Assembly: GCA_029378245.1 (NCBI GenBank)
Contig: JARKIF010000020.1
Location: forward strand, 434,001-498,000
Direction of reading: 5' to 3'
DNA: 64,000 nucleotides
Source: Roridomyces roridus
Taxonomy: Eukaryota; Basidiomycota; Agaricomycetes; Agaricales; Mycenaceae
Below the pieces are notes generated by a model. That model was not told the origin of the DNA. It worked only from the letters and a program-made list of their open reading frames with translations, and searched no databases. Positions 10,820 through 20,936 of this stretch are shown here, piece by piece (position 1 is the stretch's first letter; each line of letters opens with the position of its first letter). The position numbers and the translations under genes are program-made.

Positions 10820-12493
10820 ATGCACTCTCCGTTCGCCCGCCTCCTCCAGAGGAACTTCGTGCCTTCTGAGAGAGAGCGCCACCAGATCCGCGATCTCTTG
10901 GATGACTCCCGTGGGGAGCTCGCCACACTCACAGGAGAGATCACCCACCTCCAATCCCTACTTGACGCTGCGTCAAAGAAGCGAGACGAGGTGCAGGATT
11001 TCATGGATGCACACACCGCCTTGCTATCTCCGGCCCGCAGATTACCGGACGACATCGTCCAGGCCATTTTCCTCGCCTCACTCCCTGAGACGCGGAACTC
11101 TGCCATCGTGCCGCAGGAATCACCCCTCCTCGTGTCCCAGATTTGCAGCGCCTGGCGTAATATCGCGCTCTCGACTCCTCGTCTGTGGGCGTCCATCTAT
11201 ATCGTTGTCCCCGGACAAGACAAACTTGATCGATTCATGGAGCAGCTTGCACTGTGGGTTTTTCGGTCTGGGGCTGTCCCGCTTTCAATCTCCCTAAGGT
11301 TCTCGAACACCGCCTTTTCGCCACTCTCCTGCGACTTCACCCCCCTGCTAAACGTCCTCGTCGGTGAAGCGCGCCGGTGGGGGCACATTGAGGCTATACT
11401 GCCCCAAGATATTGCCGCCACCCTCATTCCCATGCTAAGCGCAGGGGACTTGCCCGTGCTGCAGTCCATGGTTTTCAGGACCACGGGCTTTCTGTACATT
11501 TCCCCCGCCTCGTTATCCCTGCAGCAACCATATCCAGCGCTGTCATTTCTCGCGACGACCAGCCTGCATAGCCTCACCATCCCCACGCACAGCTCTGCAC
11601 TCCAGAGCCCCATATCTTGGTCCACTCTTCGACATTTATCCATCGAGCAAGGCGGAGGCTGGCATAATCCGCTCGGGATCACACACGCTGTGGCGTTGAC
11701 CATCCTGTTGCAATGTTCGTCTCTGGAATCCTGCAAGCTCAGCCTCGTCCGAGGGCCGGCGGAGACCACCGGCGCGCCTGTATCATCGAGTATTCCGTAC
11801 TTCACCCTCCCACATCTCACCGACCTAACTCTACTCATCAACGTCCAAGCGCCCGCGGACCAGACTCGATTCTTCCGCCACGCCACCTTGCCAGCACTTC
11901 GTTCCCTTCATTGTCAGGGTGGGCTTGACGAGGGGCCGAGTCAACACCAGTCGTTCTTCCCCGACGACCCCAGTAGCCTCGAGTCTCTCACCATGGACGT
12001 GCAGAGGTTCCCCCGCGACGTTTTCTACGAAGCCCTTTCGCAGATGCGCGCCCTCCTTCACTTGTATATCACCAGGGAGCCGGTCGTCTCGGCAGTGCCA
12101 CCAACCCTAACGCCCTACTCCGCTGCTCCCACAGAAGGAACTCCCCAGCCGGTGGATTTAATCACACATCTCACTATCCCCGAACCAACTCCTTCTACAA
12201 ACTTGGTTGTCTGCCCCCTCCTCCGCAGCCTCAAAATCACCCGATTCAGCAGGCGGCCCCGGGACACGGATATTATCCAGTTTGTTCAATCCCGGACGCG
12301 CCGCTCCTTCCCTCACGGCGTCGCGCCCCTCGAGGAGTTCAGCTGTGTCCTTGGCCATCAGGTCGGGGATTCAATTGCTACGCAGCTCCAGGAGGAGGTG
12401 GATGCTGGGTTCAAACTCAGTGTCGTGTATAAGCCGGGCCGTAGGAGATCTTATTTGCCGGTGGTGTATTCGCCTTTGGAGGGGACGATTTAA
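10820..12493 (+). CDS. F-box protein, agaricomycete type
   Basis: A single exon of 557 aa. Residues about 14-65 form a charged heptad-like helix (probable coiled coil). They are followed at about 68-130 by an F-box: R-L-P-D-D-I-V-Q-A-I-F-L, then a conserved V-S-Q-I-C-S-A-W-R-N-I-A-L-S-T-P-R-L-W block. The remainder is Leu-rich with irregular repeats (S-L-x-x-L patterns) like the degenerate leucine-rich repeats of this family. F-box proteins link a substrate to Skp1 in SCF ubiquitin ligases; the substrate is unkn own from sequence. Such genes are hugely expanded in mushroom-forming fungi. The same layout occurs at 16083-17645 and, broken, at 20937-22323, so three relatives sit within 12 kb. 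Confidence 0.85.
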   Translation: MHSPFARLLQRNFVPSERERHQIRDLLDDSRGELATLTGEITHLQSLLDAASKKRDEVQDFMDAHTALLSPARRLPDDIVQAIFLASLPETRNSAIVPQESPLLVSQICSAWRNIALSTPRLWASIYIVVPGQDKLDRFMEQLALWVFRSGAVPLSISLRFSNTAFSPLSCDFTPLLNVLVGEARRWGHIEAILPQDIAATLIPMLSAGDLPVLQSMVFRTTGFLYISPASLSLQQPYPALSFLATTSLHSLTIPTHSSALQSPISWSTLRHLSIEQGGGWHNPLGITHAVALTILLQCSSLESCKLSLVRGPAETTGAPVSSSIPYFTLPHLTDLTLLINVQAPADQTRFFRHATLPALRSLHCQGGLDEGPSQHQSFFPDDPSSLESLTMDVQRFPRDVFYEALSQMRALLHLYITREPVVSAVPPTLTPYSAAPTEGTPQPVDLITHLTIPEPTPSTNLVVCPLLRSLKITRFSRRPRDTDIIQFVQSRTRRSFPHGVAPLEEFSCVLGHQVGDSIATQLQEEVDAGFKLSVVYKPGRRRSYLPVVYSPLEGTI

Positions 12494-13025
12494 TCTTTAC
12501 TGCCAGACGCTGGGAATCGCCTCTCGGGACGGCGGCACTGTTATATTTATTTGGGGACTTGTACGATACTGAGGAAGAGAATATATTCTGCCGTATCTCT
12601 GCCGTCCATGAAATCACTCGGCTCTCGGCTGCAGCCACATTTACTTCTTCCGCGAGAAATCCCGAATTCGTTGGCAAAGTCGACCTGCTGAAATCCGGTA
12701 GAACTGCACCACCATTGGAGTGATGTGCACTGTCGGCATGTTTGTAAAGCGGGTTCGGGGTTCGATTCCTTGACGGTGCGTGGAATTCGACACGTTGTCA
12801 GATCTTTTTTTCACCGAAGCTTCTGTTCAATTATTTCAACACCTTTCCTCAGGACTGATCCTCATATGTTCATCGGCTGCGTGTACTAGTCAACAATCAT
12901 GTGTCCCCAACTCACTGCAGTCTATCAATCTAAAACATAAATAACATAGATACGTCTACACCTTCCAGCATCACCACCACCACCACCACCACCACAGCCC
13001 CACTCAACGTTCAACATTCATCCAT
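12494..13025. repeat. Intergenic region with a tRNA-like unit and a CAC microsatellite
   Basis: A plus-strand tRNA-like unit ends with the B-box GGGTTCGGGGTTCGATTCC at about 12750-12768, then GACGGTGC, and is followed by a run of seven T near 12806. The 5' GCACCAC at about 12705 could pair with the 3' GGTGC. A trinucleotide run (CAC)8 lies at 12972-12996, in the 3' flank of the amine oxidase gene. Confidence 0.5.
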
Positions 13026-15198
13026 CTACGGAACGAATCCCGCCTTGACACACCACCACCACCAGGAATACGGCAAAACACTGCTCAACACGCCCGCGAG
13101 GAACGGTCGGACATCAACCCTCGGTCCAGACGCCGGTCTATACCCAACACGAGCAGGCGCCTCTCCGGAATTTCGCATGCGCATTTCGACAGAGTCGACG
13201 AACGGGAGTCCAACACACTCGTCTCCCTTCGAGAGAACACAATCGGCTACGTGCGCAGCGATATCCATGCCCTCGAGATACGCGCCATGGAGGTAACCTG
13301 TCGATGTTAGGTAACCGTTCAGTGTTTTACAATTCCAAACGGAGACTCACCAAAGTACCTCAGACTCGTCGCCTCCCCAGCGAACCAAAGCCTCTTCCCG
13401 ACATTCGCACGCAGGTTCGTATGATGCTCGCGCACGAAACTCGCCGGCCAGTTACTGTAACTTCCGCGATAGAGCGGGTCGGCGGTCCACCTGGGGAACA
13501 AGAACGCTGTCGGGGAAGGGATGGTGGTATTCGGGAACATGGTCTGGAGGACTGAGAGCAGCTCTTCCAAGACCTGGGCGTCGGAGAGCAATTCAATGCG
13601 CCGCGCGTAATCACCCTGCGTGCTCTGGGTGAGTGGAGAATGTACTTGAAAATGGAGGCAGGTGCGGTACCGTGACGGTGGCGAATAATATCCCCGAACC
13701 AGGGAGGAATCCTTCTAGATCTAGACTTTGCCAGACTGGATATCGACCACGTTCTTTGTCTGCATACAGCGCAAACTGTCCGCAGGTTATATTGGCACTG
13801 ATAGCAAGACGGAGACACATACTTGTGTATCAAACCAAAACTTCTCGTCAAACTGCAGGAATATCTTCGTGTACGTAGCCTAGACGCGATGTTGAATGAA
13901 TAAACATATGGAGAAGGTCGAGCGCACCATCGTCATACTGTGAATTGCCTCCATCTTCCACATCGGTAAAGCCGGTCTAAATAACACATCGTCGTTCTGC
14001 AACACACCGAGACTAAACGTGGAGATAACGTAGTCGGCACTGATACTTGTCCCATCCGCCAGCGTAACCACCACGCGTTCGGGCGAGTATGCGATCCGGC
14101 GTACCGTTGCGTTCAGGAGAACTTGCTCCGGTTGTAAAAACTTCTCGGATTCGGCTTGGATGAGGTGCTTGAAACCGCGTTGGTCGACGGAGAGGAGGTT
14201 TCGGCCTGAGAATCCGCCGTGTGCAACGTCGTAGGTGTATCGGTGGACCTGAGGGAGGTTTAGTTAAAGGTTTAATGAGGGACGGGATCATACCATGGAC
14301 GAGGCGATCCAGGAAGTTTGTTCGGGAGTTTGAGCATATTGCCAGTCCTGGGGTCGTCAGTCAGGAGTAGACGCGCGGGCTACAAGGAATGAGACGTACA
14401 AACTGCGCAGGTAAATATGTGACCGCAGACACTGGCACAAACGAAAACCACTCACCATAAAGTACTCGGCGGCCATATCCAGTGGCGTCTCCGGCTTCAT
14501 GCCCATCAGAGAATACCCAGCTCGAGAGTTCATATCCGCATGCCCCTTGGACGCTCTCAGAACTACAGTCGAATCAGTATCCTGCACGGGGAGTATAAAC
14601 GCGAACTCACCGCCGACATCACTCAAATTAGTATACGCGACAATTGCCTGCTCGAGGACACCTAGATAGTCGCCTTCTCCGTTCTCGTCGTACGTCGCTG
14701 ATACAGATACAAAAGTCAACCAGACTGGATGGCGCACCGTGAAACGCACAATTTCTGGCCAACGGATAACGTTGCGTGTCGTGCCACGTTATCCGGGGTG
14801 AAAGTTGACGCTCTCCGGGCTATGAGTGACAACGACAACAATAACGCACCGACAGACCCATAAAAATCGCTTGGGACGGTGCGGAGTCCGTGCTCGGCTG
14901 CGAGTGCGAGGATAGGGTTTCCTCCGCCGGCCCCCTGTACCCAATTCGCACCAAGCTCGATGGTAGCCGTGTTTCCCTGTGAGCCAAAATCCAAACTCCT
15001 CATTCGCCCGCCGAGTTCGGGGCGAGCTTCGATGAGGAGGACGTCGGTGATGTTTCGCTCTGCGAGGGTACGTGCAGCGATGATGCCAGCGACACCGCCT
15101 CCGAGAATGAGGACGGTCTTGTCGTTCTTCACCGACAAGGGCGTTGTCGCTGCCAGAGCGAGGCATGCTGTAGTAGCGGCCAGCAGGAGCTGCCGCAT
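13026..15198 (-). CDS. Secreted flavin amine oxidase, polyamine-oxidase-like
   Basis: Ten exons: 15198-14850, 14697-14611, 14562-14456, 14402-14400, 14347-14294, 14248-13928, 13879-13823, 13775-13671, 13615-13351, 13297-13026. Total 1,620 nt, 539 aa. A signal peptide (about residues 1-20) precedes the FAD-binding motif I-L-G-G-G-V-A-G and an R-P-E-L-G-G-R-M stretch. C-terminally, W-F-A-G-E-A-T-S and Y-L-H-G-A-Y-L-E-G are the FAD-contacting end of amine oxidases. The enzyme class oxidises polyamines or related amines with O2 to aldehyde and H2O2; secretion is inferred from the leader. Introns are 45-55 nt except the first (152 nt). Exon 4 is three nucleotides long and supplies one Phe at a position where related fungal proteins have F-D-W. 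A single 108-nt intron would drop that residue but keep the frame. The family call is firm, the substrate is not. Confidence 0.88.
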
Positions 15199-16082
15199 GA
15201 TGAGCGAGGAGGGGGTTTGGGGGAAGGCTGGATGGCCTACGTGGCCCTTTTATCTGCGGTGGTAGAGTTAGTCTGGCAGCGATCGACCACTCTGGAGCCA
15301 GGGAACTGTGAGGCAGGGCATAGTGCGTGCATTCCAGGCAGGTGTGATGATGGTGAAGGAAGAAGAGCGACGGTTGTTGATCATTGTTTGAACGGCATGC
15401 AGCGGCCATCAAACTCGCCTGTCTCTTCGCATGTGGCAACTTGAATGCTTCAACGTGCTGTATGGCAGTCGGAGACTCGGAAAGCAATAGAAATAATAAA
15501 AATTTCTTTTCACCTCTCAATTTCTTCTGCGGCTGCTGGCCCAAATGTCAAATCATGGGTGGGCTTTCGTTTCAAACATGGAGACTAATCCTCCAGAGTC
15601 AATTTCTGGGAGAAGTAACCAAATATATTTCCACTCCATCCCCCGCCTTTGTCCCGGACAATGCCATCACCGCGCCTGTACACTTCTGTTGTCTGTCAAT
15701 CGGCCTTGTTCAACCAACACCTTCTTTTAGCGCCAAACTATCCGTCAGTGACACGTGAACCGTGAGCAGTTTGCGACGAGTCAAGGTTCGAGCAGGCGGT
15801 ATCCATACGAATACACAGCAGGTTCACAGACGTGGCCCATGTGCTGTGATCGATCGAGCCATAATACCGCGACCACTCTGCAGTGTACACAAGAATCTTT
15901 AACTGAAGAATGCAGTAGTGTCTTGGAACTGTGACTCCCGGCAGCCGGGGCCTCACAGTGTCTGTCACCCATCCGTTCGATCCGGGATCAGCGTATACCT
16001 TGGGTCCCTCTTTTTTGGAGTTCCGACTCCGATCGACGGATCAAACGATTACCTCATCTCCCTGCTCTTGTTTTTCACCATC
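15199..16082. other. Divergent intergenic region
   Basis: Lies between the starts of the amine oxidase (-) and the second F-box gene (+). A TATA-like GATAAAAGG on the minus strand at about 15246-15254 is about 50 bp upstream of the amine oxidase start. The F-box reading frame is open upstream to 15918 but the added residues do not resemble the family, so they are taken as leader. Confidence 0.4.
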
Positions 16083-17645
16083 ATGTCGACCAGGACCCTT
16101 CCCGGACTTGCATCTGCATGCTCCTCCAACATCGTGCGAGCCCGCCTTGCCGAAATCGACTCCGAAACCAAAGCTCTTCAGGCACGCCTGGCCGTCCTCG
16201 CTCGAGAACGCAGACCGATTGCAGACGCTTTACGCGGCATCGTCTACCCTGGAGTCGTCGACCTACCCCCAGAGATTACCGCAGAAATCTTCTTGCACTA
16301 CGTCGTCTACGGGGAGATTGGCGGCACCGATCCGAAAACCATCGGATGGACTCCCCTTTCAAGTTGCAGTCCACTCGTGCTGGCCAGCACCTGTCGCACG
16401 TGGCGCGAAATAGCGCTCTCCCTGCCGTCCATTTGGTCCAATGTCAACATTGTGGCCCAGGGCAATGCGGTTGGGTCGGCGGAGAAGTTGCTCGAGCGCT
16501 GGTTCCCTCGCGCTAGCAGTCATCCGCTGACTGTATCCTTCCACCGTGGGGATAACTCACTCCTCAAGTCTCTCATCCCCGTTCTACCTCGACTGCAGTC
16601 TTTCATGTGCTGGGTGCCCGTCCAGACCCCATTCCCGGACGACCTCTTTCGCGGGTGCCTTCCCTCTCTGCGGTCCTTGTCGATCAGCTCCGACTCGCAG
16701 GATGGTGCCGATGCCACAAACGCCCTCGTCGCTTTCGCGGACGCTCCACAGCTCCGAGAAGTTTGCTTATCGCAGTTTCCTCTACTGTCGATACAACTCC
16801 CATGGGAACAGCTGACACAGTTGGCTCTGGACACCGTCTACATCGACGAGTGCCTCGTTGTGCTTCGGCAAACCATCGCTCTCGAGACTCTCAGCGTCGC
16901 CCAAATATCCGAACCCGACGAGTTCCCAGTGATGGCTGATATCCGCCTTGCCTACCTTCACACCCTCACAGTCTTTTCGCCCCAATATCCTCGCCATCTC
17001 CTCAGTCATTTGATCCTACCTGTCCTCACACACATCGAGTTCCCGCTTCCGGCTCCGGACATCTTCGCACCGGAGGCCCGTTCCGCCAGGACGTGCTTCA
17101 CCTCTTTGGTTGAACGGTCAGCCTGCGCATTGCGCTCCATCAAGTTTGTCGAACCCTCCGTTACCGCCACCATCGCGTGTCTGCGCACCGCCGGACCGAC
17201 TGTGTCCACCATCCACCTCGAGGACGTTGACTGGACCGTTCACGGTCTGACCGACCTTCTCCATGCTCTGCGCGACGATTCGGAATCAGGTTTCGTACCA
17301 CAGCTGACGTCGCTGTCGTTGACTCCGTTCCGCTCCGCCGTGGAAGTTCCGTACGCCGAGTTGGCCGAGGTGCTTGCGTTGCGTGCTGGCAAACTCGACA
17401 CGTTCGAGCTCGTGCTTGGGCCGACGCGCTTCTCTTTTGAGGACCCACCACCATCGGTTAACGACTTGGATGATGCGCTCTATCGGTTGAGAGAGTTGGA
17501 AGCCAGGGGGATGAAGTTGAATATACGGAGTGTGCAGAAGTTGAGCGAGAAGGTGCGTGTTTTCCCTTGGCTGCTTTACTATTATTCTGATTCAGCTTTC
17601 GTGTAGGTCGATTGCATTGCCGTAGCTCATCCGAGGTGGAAATGA
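16083..17645 (+). CDS. F-box protein, agaricomycete type
   Basis: Two exons, 16083-17552 and 17607-17645, with a 54-nt intron (GTGCGT..GTAG), giving 502 aa. If the intron is kept, the frame ends at 17606 instead. An N-terminal charged helix (about residues 15-45) precedes an F-box (D-L-P-P-E-I-T-A-E-I-F at about 60-70) and the family block with T-W-R-E-I-A-L-S-L-P-S-I-W. Then follow Leu-rich irregular repeats. The layout matches the gene at 10820. It is a likely substrate receptor of an SCF ubiquitin ligase; the target is unknown. The start was set at 16083 because the residues after it match the helix seen in the neighbour. Confidence 0.85.
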
Positions 17646-18105
17646 GCGGAGTGAGAGTTTGTGAAATGACTGCTTGCAAAACATTCGTTTCTTCTAAGAA
17701 TTGACTGACGCGATTCGGCGCATCATCCATTCGGTAAGTGGCTTAGATATACACTGACTACGCTCACCCACTGTCCGCCATGCGACGCGAGTTCGACAAA
17801 AATCTATTCAGTCTATCGGCGCCGGGCTCGTGGGGCTGGCGTTCAATCTATATCCTCCATCTCGATGGCAACAATATGAAATAAAAGGACAAGTGAATCA
17901 TCATTGTCCTAAATCCAACTCAGGCTCACACAGGTTGAAATTCTGTTCAGAGGTAAATTGCACAAGATAAAGCGAGGGTCAATGTGATTATGAGTGTGAT
18001 TACGATGGTATTGTGAATATTAATGACTGGTAAAGACTGATCGATCAGTAGTACTGATCATGCACTGAGATATCATAGGATTCGGGTATCCGACAGCTCA
18101 AACGC
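17646..18105. other. Stretch between convergent genes; nothing seen
   Basis: AT-richer than its surroundings, with repeated TGATCA-type words (18035-18065). No ORF or tRNA-like motif. It contains the 3' flanks of the F-box gene (+) and the small gene on the minus strand. Confidence 0.4.
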
Positions 18106-18615
18106 TCAAACCCCCTTCAACAACGCATCCGACTCGCTCCCCACACTCTCTGAAATCGTCGAACTTGTAGCCGCAGCCGAAACCCGTCGACCCCGGGTCG
18201 GTCGCCCTTCAAACGCCAGTGCACTCGTCACAGAAGACCGGCGGCGTACTCTGGGCCCAAAAGCCAACTCGGCCGGTACGTTCTCGCCCAGCATCCACGT
18301 CAACTTGGCGACCTTCCTCCGACGTTTCGTATCCTCTTCGGCTGCGAGGACCGCGGATGTGGGTGTAGCGGGTGAGAGGGGTGATAGTGGCACATGGGAT
18401 GCGGCAGCGCTATCAGGAGTGGTGAAAGATGCGCTGGGGAGTCGGATGACGAGGACGGGGCGTAGAGAGCCGTTTGATCCTCGGCGCTCTGGTGCGTCGC
18501 TGAGACCATGTAGGACCTCTGTCGAAGGCATTTCGCCCAGGATAGATCTGATTTTACGCGTTGAGCGCATCGCGCGGAGTTTTTGATCGCGGAGGAGTGT
18601 AGGGGTGCAAGACAT
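18106..18615 (-). CDS. Small protein of unknown function
   Basis: Single exon of 169 aa from the ATG at 18615; an in-frame ATG 19 codons upstream is less likely because the added stretch is His/Pro low-complexity. The protein is basic and Ser-rich. Two similar short blocks are seen: R-S-T-R-K-I-R-S-I-L-G-E-M-P near the start and R-K-V-A-K-L-T-W-M-L-G-E-N-V-P in the middle, both of the form K/R-hydrophobic..L-G-E-x-x-P. This suggests a repeated short motif. No signal peptide or membrane segment. A TATA box (TATAAGG, minus strand, about 18712-18720) lies about 100 bp upstream. I recall similar anonymous proteins in mushroom genomes but cannot name a family. Confidence 0.6.
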   Translation of the reverse strand: MSCTPTLLRDQKLRAMRSTRKIRSILGEMPSTEVLHGLSDAPERRGSNGSLRPVLVIRLPSASFTTPDSAAASHVPLSPLSPATPTSAVLAAEEDTKRRRKVAKLTWMLGENVPAELAFGPRVRRRSSVTSALAFEGRPTRGRRVSAAATSSTISESVGSESDALLKGV

Positions 18616-19334
18616 GCTCGTGTGTGGGTGAGGATGGGGAATTATGTGGGTGGGTATGGAGGTGTAAGACAAAGGGAGTGCGAGGGGTGTGGAGCAGGAT
18701 TACGCTCAGTGGCTCCTTATATGCCATTCTTGAGACATGAGACAGGAGGCTCCGCGGAAGGATATGAATGGAATGATCTGGGCTGTGTTTCCGCCCTAGC
18801 TCAGCATCGCCTTCGATTGGGGAGGCGATCGAGCTTGGAAACACGTTGTACCCAGGTATGGCTGTGGCATGTAATTCTGCGAGTAAGTAGCTTACAACAA
18901 GGAGCTTTGAGATGTGTAAAAACGTCAGGAGGCTTTGACCTCGTCTCTTCCGTCGGCTGGTGGTAATTCAGCCGGAGTGCGCAATGAAGAGTCCCCCTAA
19001 TACAACCTCCGCCCCCTTCGAACAGAAAGACATGTCGGTTCATTATGACTGATTGGAAATCTGAAAGACTAGAGAAAAATAACTTGGCTCGTAGGCCTCA
19101 GGGATGATCGCACGTTCGGTGTAAGCACAGTAAACCACGAATTTATTCAAACAAAAATACATCGAAGAAAGACTCGAACGACCAAGAATGCGCGATGATT
19201 GCCTACGCATCACAAAGAGCCTCCCAACAACGCGACAAGAAGAACGAATATTGATTGGATGATGACTTCTGCTCCTTCGTCAGTGGTGTCAAGGGTTTAC
19301 AGGAAGAAGAGCACACACCGAGCAATAAAACAGC
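18616..19334. other. Promoter and 3' flanks; no gene
   Basis: Holds the TATA box of the 18106-18615 gene and the 3' flank of the pheromone precursor, including AATAAA on the minus strand near 19145, about 190 nt past its stop. ORFs here are short and antisense to each other. Confidence 0.4.
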
Positions 19335-19508
19335 TCAAGCAACGACGCACTGGCCGCTGGTGCCGCCTCCGCCGTCAGCGTTGGTGGGGGGAAGGGTGAC
19401 GTCCTCCTTGGAGACGACACATTGGCCGCTGGTGCCTCCGCCACCGTCGGCGTTGGTGGGAGGAAGGGTCTCGTCGGCTTTGGTAGGGATGGTGGTGAAG
19501 GTGTCCAT
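19335..19508 (-). CDS. Lipopeptide mating pheromone precursor with two pheromone units
   Basis: A 57-aa single-exon gene. It opens M-D-T-F-T-T, the usual start of mushroom pheromone precursors, and ends with the CaaX box C-V-V-A directly before the stop, the site for farnesylation, aaX removal and carboxymethylation. The block L-P-P-T-N-A-D-G-G-G-G-T-S-G-Q-C-V-V occurs twice: residues about 15-32 (then S-K-E-D) and about 39-56 (then A-stop). Only the second Cys is a C-terminal CaaX. Most agaricomycete precursors carry one pheromone; tandem units separated by a Lys-containing spacer are known from the rhodotorucine A precursors of Rhodosporidium. A TATA box sits about 70 bp upstream and a polyadenylation signal lies downstream. 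The mature peptide would bind a STE3-type receptor of a compatible mate; none is in this window. The length of the mature peptide is not certain. Confidence 0.85.
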   Translation of the reverse strand: MDTFTTIPTKADETLPPTNADGGGGTSGQCVVSKEDVTLPPTNADGGGGTSGQCVVA

Positions 19509-19575
19509 GAGTGCGAGTGAGTGTGGAGTAAATCGAGTGGGATGAACTGGAGTCTTTGGGCGTCGCAGCTCGGGA

Positions 19576-19582
19576 TTTTATA
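19576..19582 (-). promoter_or_regulatory. TATA box of the pheromone precursor gene
   Basis: TATAAAA on the minus strand, 68 bp upstream of the ATG at 19508, followed by a C/A-rich leader. Position and sequence fit a core promoter. Confidence 0.65.
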
Positions 19583-20359
19583 CCTTTGCTCTCTTTTGTT
19601 TCGCCCAACGAGGAAGACGATCTGTGCCATAGAAAACGAGTGAGGGGCTACAGAAAACACAAGAGGTTTTGTGCGAGAATTCAGTCGCGATATGAATGGG
19701 AATTCAACCAGCTTCGGGTCTTAACACGAGCGAGGACAAGCCACGTTGTTTCAGTCATTCAATTACATGGACATTGGATGGGCAGGATCGAACGATTTCG
19801 GCTCGCCTTCTTGCACACCCAGCTTACTTTCAACCTCGTAATGCTGTATGCATCTCTTTCACCAAACTGGTCGGCTTCGGACCATCGGATATCGGAGCCG
19901 CATGCGTTGTTCTACTTTCAAGACAGGGGCTCTTTCAATTCATTGAGCTCGTGGCGCGGACCCACAAAGCACTTTTTGTTGACCTCGATCAGGCCAGGCA
20001 CGCGCCTCGATCAATGGAGGCGATCCAATACATTGGGAGGAATATTCCCATGACCGAGATCAGTTAGGGGTATTCACCCACAACTCTGGTCGTGCCGTTG
20101 TTGAGTCGGAACCTGGAAATTGGTCTGTGGAACGGTTGATTCCATTTGTGATCATCAAGCAAACCTGGCTCGGCACCGGCGGGTGTATTACGGCCATCAA
20201 GTCTCGATCAAATGAACACAACGGTTTCATGATGCTCGATTGATTCGTTGAGTTCCCTCGGAGGAGAACGGAATTAGACAAACAGAATTACGCAAGTCAC
20301 CACCGATTCTGAGAGTCCACAACTCACCAGCACACGGCGAAAAGTCTGGACTCAGTCCA
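19583..20359. other. Stretch without a recognisable gene
   Basis: ORFs of up to 165 codons on the plus strand (19556-20053) have no domain and overlap another frame equally open; judged random. No repeats noted. Confidence 0.4.
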
Positions 20360-20830
20360 TGATTTCCCAGCATCCTTAGTCCGAGGTTCGATTCCTCGAC
20401 GGAGCGTATAGCGGTACTGATGGCTTGTTTTTTGTCACTGGCTGTACTATCAACGCGTTTTGACATGTTGCCTGCGGTAGGTGGCGGTTCCTCTTTTTTT
20501 TGGCCTGACTGGATCATCGACGAGTCTGCTCTAAGCGATGTTCAGGACCAGGGTAGCCCATGAGGTGCCGTAGGTTATGGACTCCAGCTGATTAATGGAG
20601 GGAGGGCAATCCCTGCGATGTCCCACGACTGAGTCCGAGGTTCGATTCCTTGCCGGTGCGTATGGTCGTTGCTGATGGGTTTTTTTTTATGGCTGCATTA
20701 TTGACGCGTTTAGATATGTCCTGGTCCCGGCTGGCCACAGCTGACTCGGAGCTTAGGACGCTTGCGAATTATTACCAAGCGGTGTTCAGGGTTCGAATCC
20801 CGGCAACTGTGTGCGACTTGGGCGCGATGG
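20360..20830 (+). repeat. Three tRNA-like units, two of one subfamily
   Basis: Plus-strand B-boxes GAGGTTCGATTCC at about 20380-20396 and 20637-20652, each followed by GGNGCGTAT..CTGATGG and a T run (20426-20431 and 20680-20688). The two tails stay similar for about 70 bp (..AACGCGTTTTGACATGT / ..GACGCGTTTAGATATGT), the hallmark of a SINE with a tRNA-like head. A third unit at about 20736-20812 has CACAG..CTGTG ends, a CGCTTG..CAAGCG arm and the B-box GGGTTCGAATCCC; it is the nearest to a true tRNA in the window but its D-arm does not fold normally. Confidence 0.5.
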
Positions 20831-20936
20831 TTTTTCACTTCAAGGACACGATCATCGCACGATAAAAATTCCACGGTCCCACCCATAACACACTAAGTAG
20901 GTTCTAGTTTGAACCACCCGAGGCATTCGCACCTTC

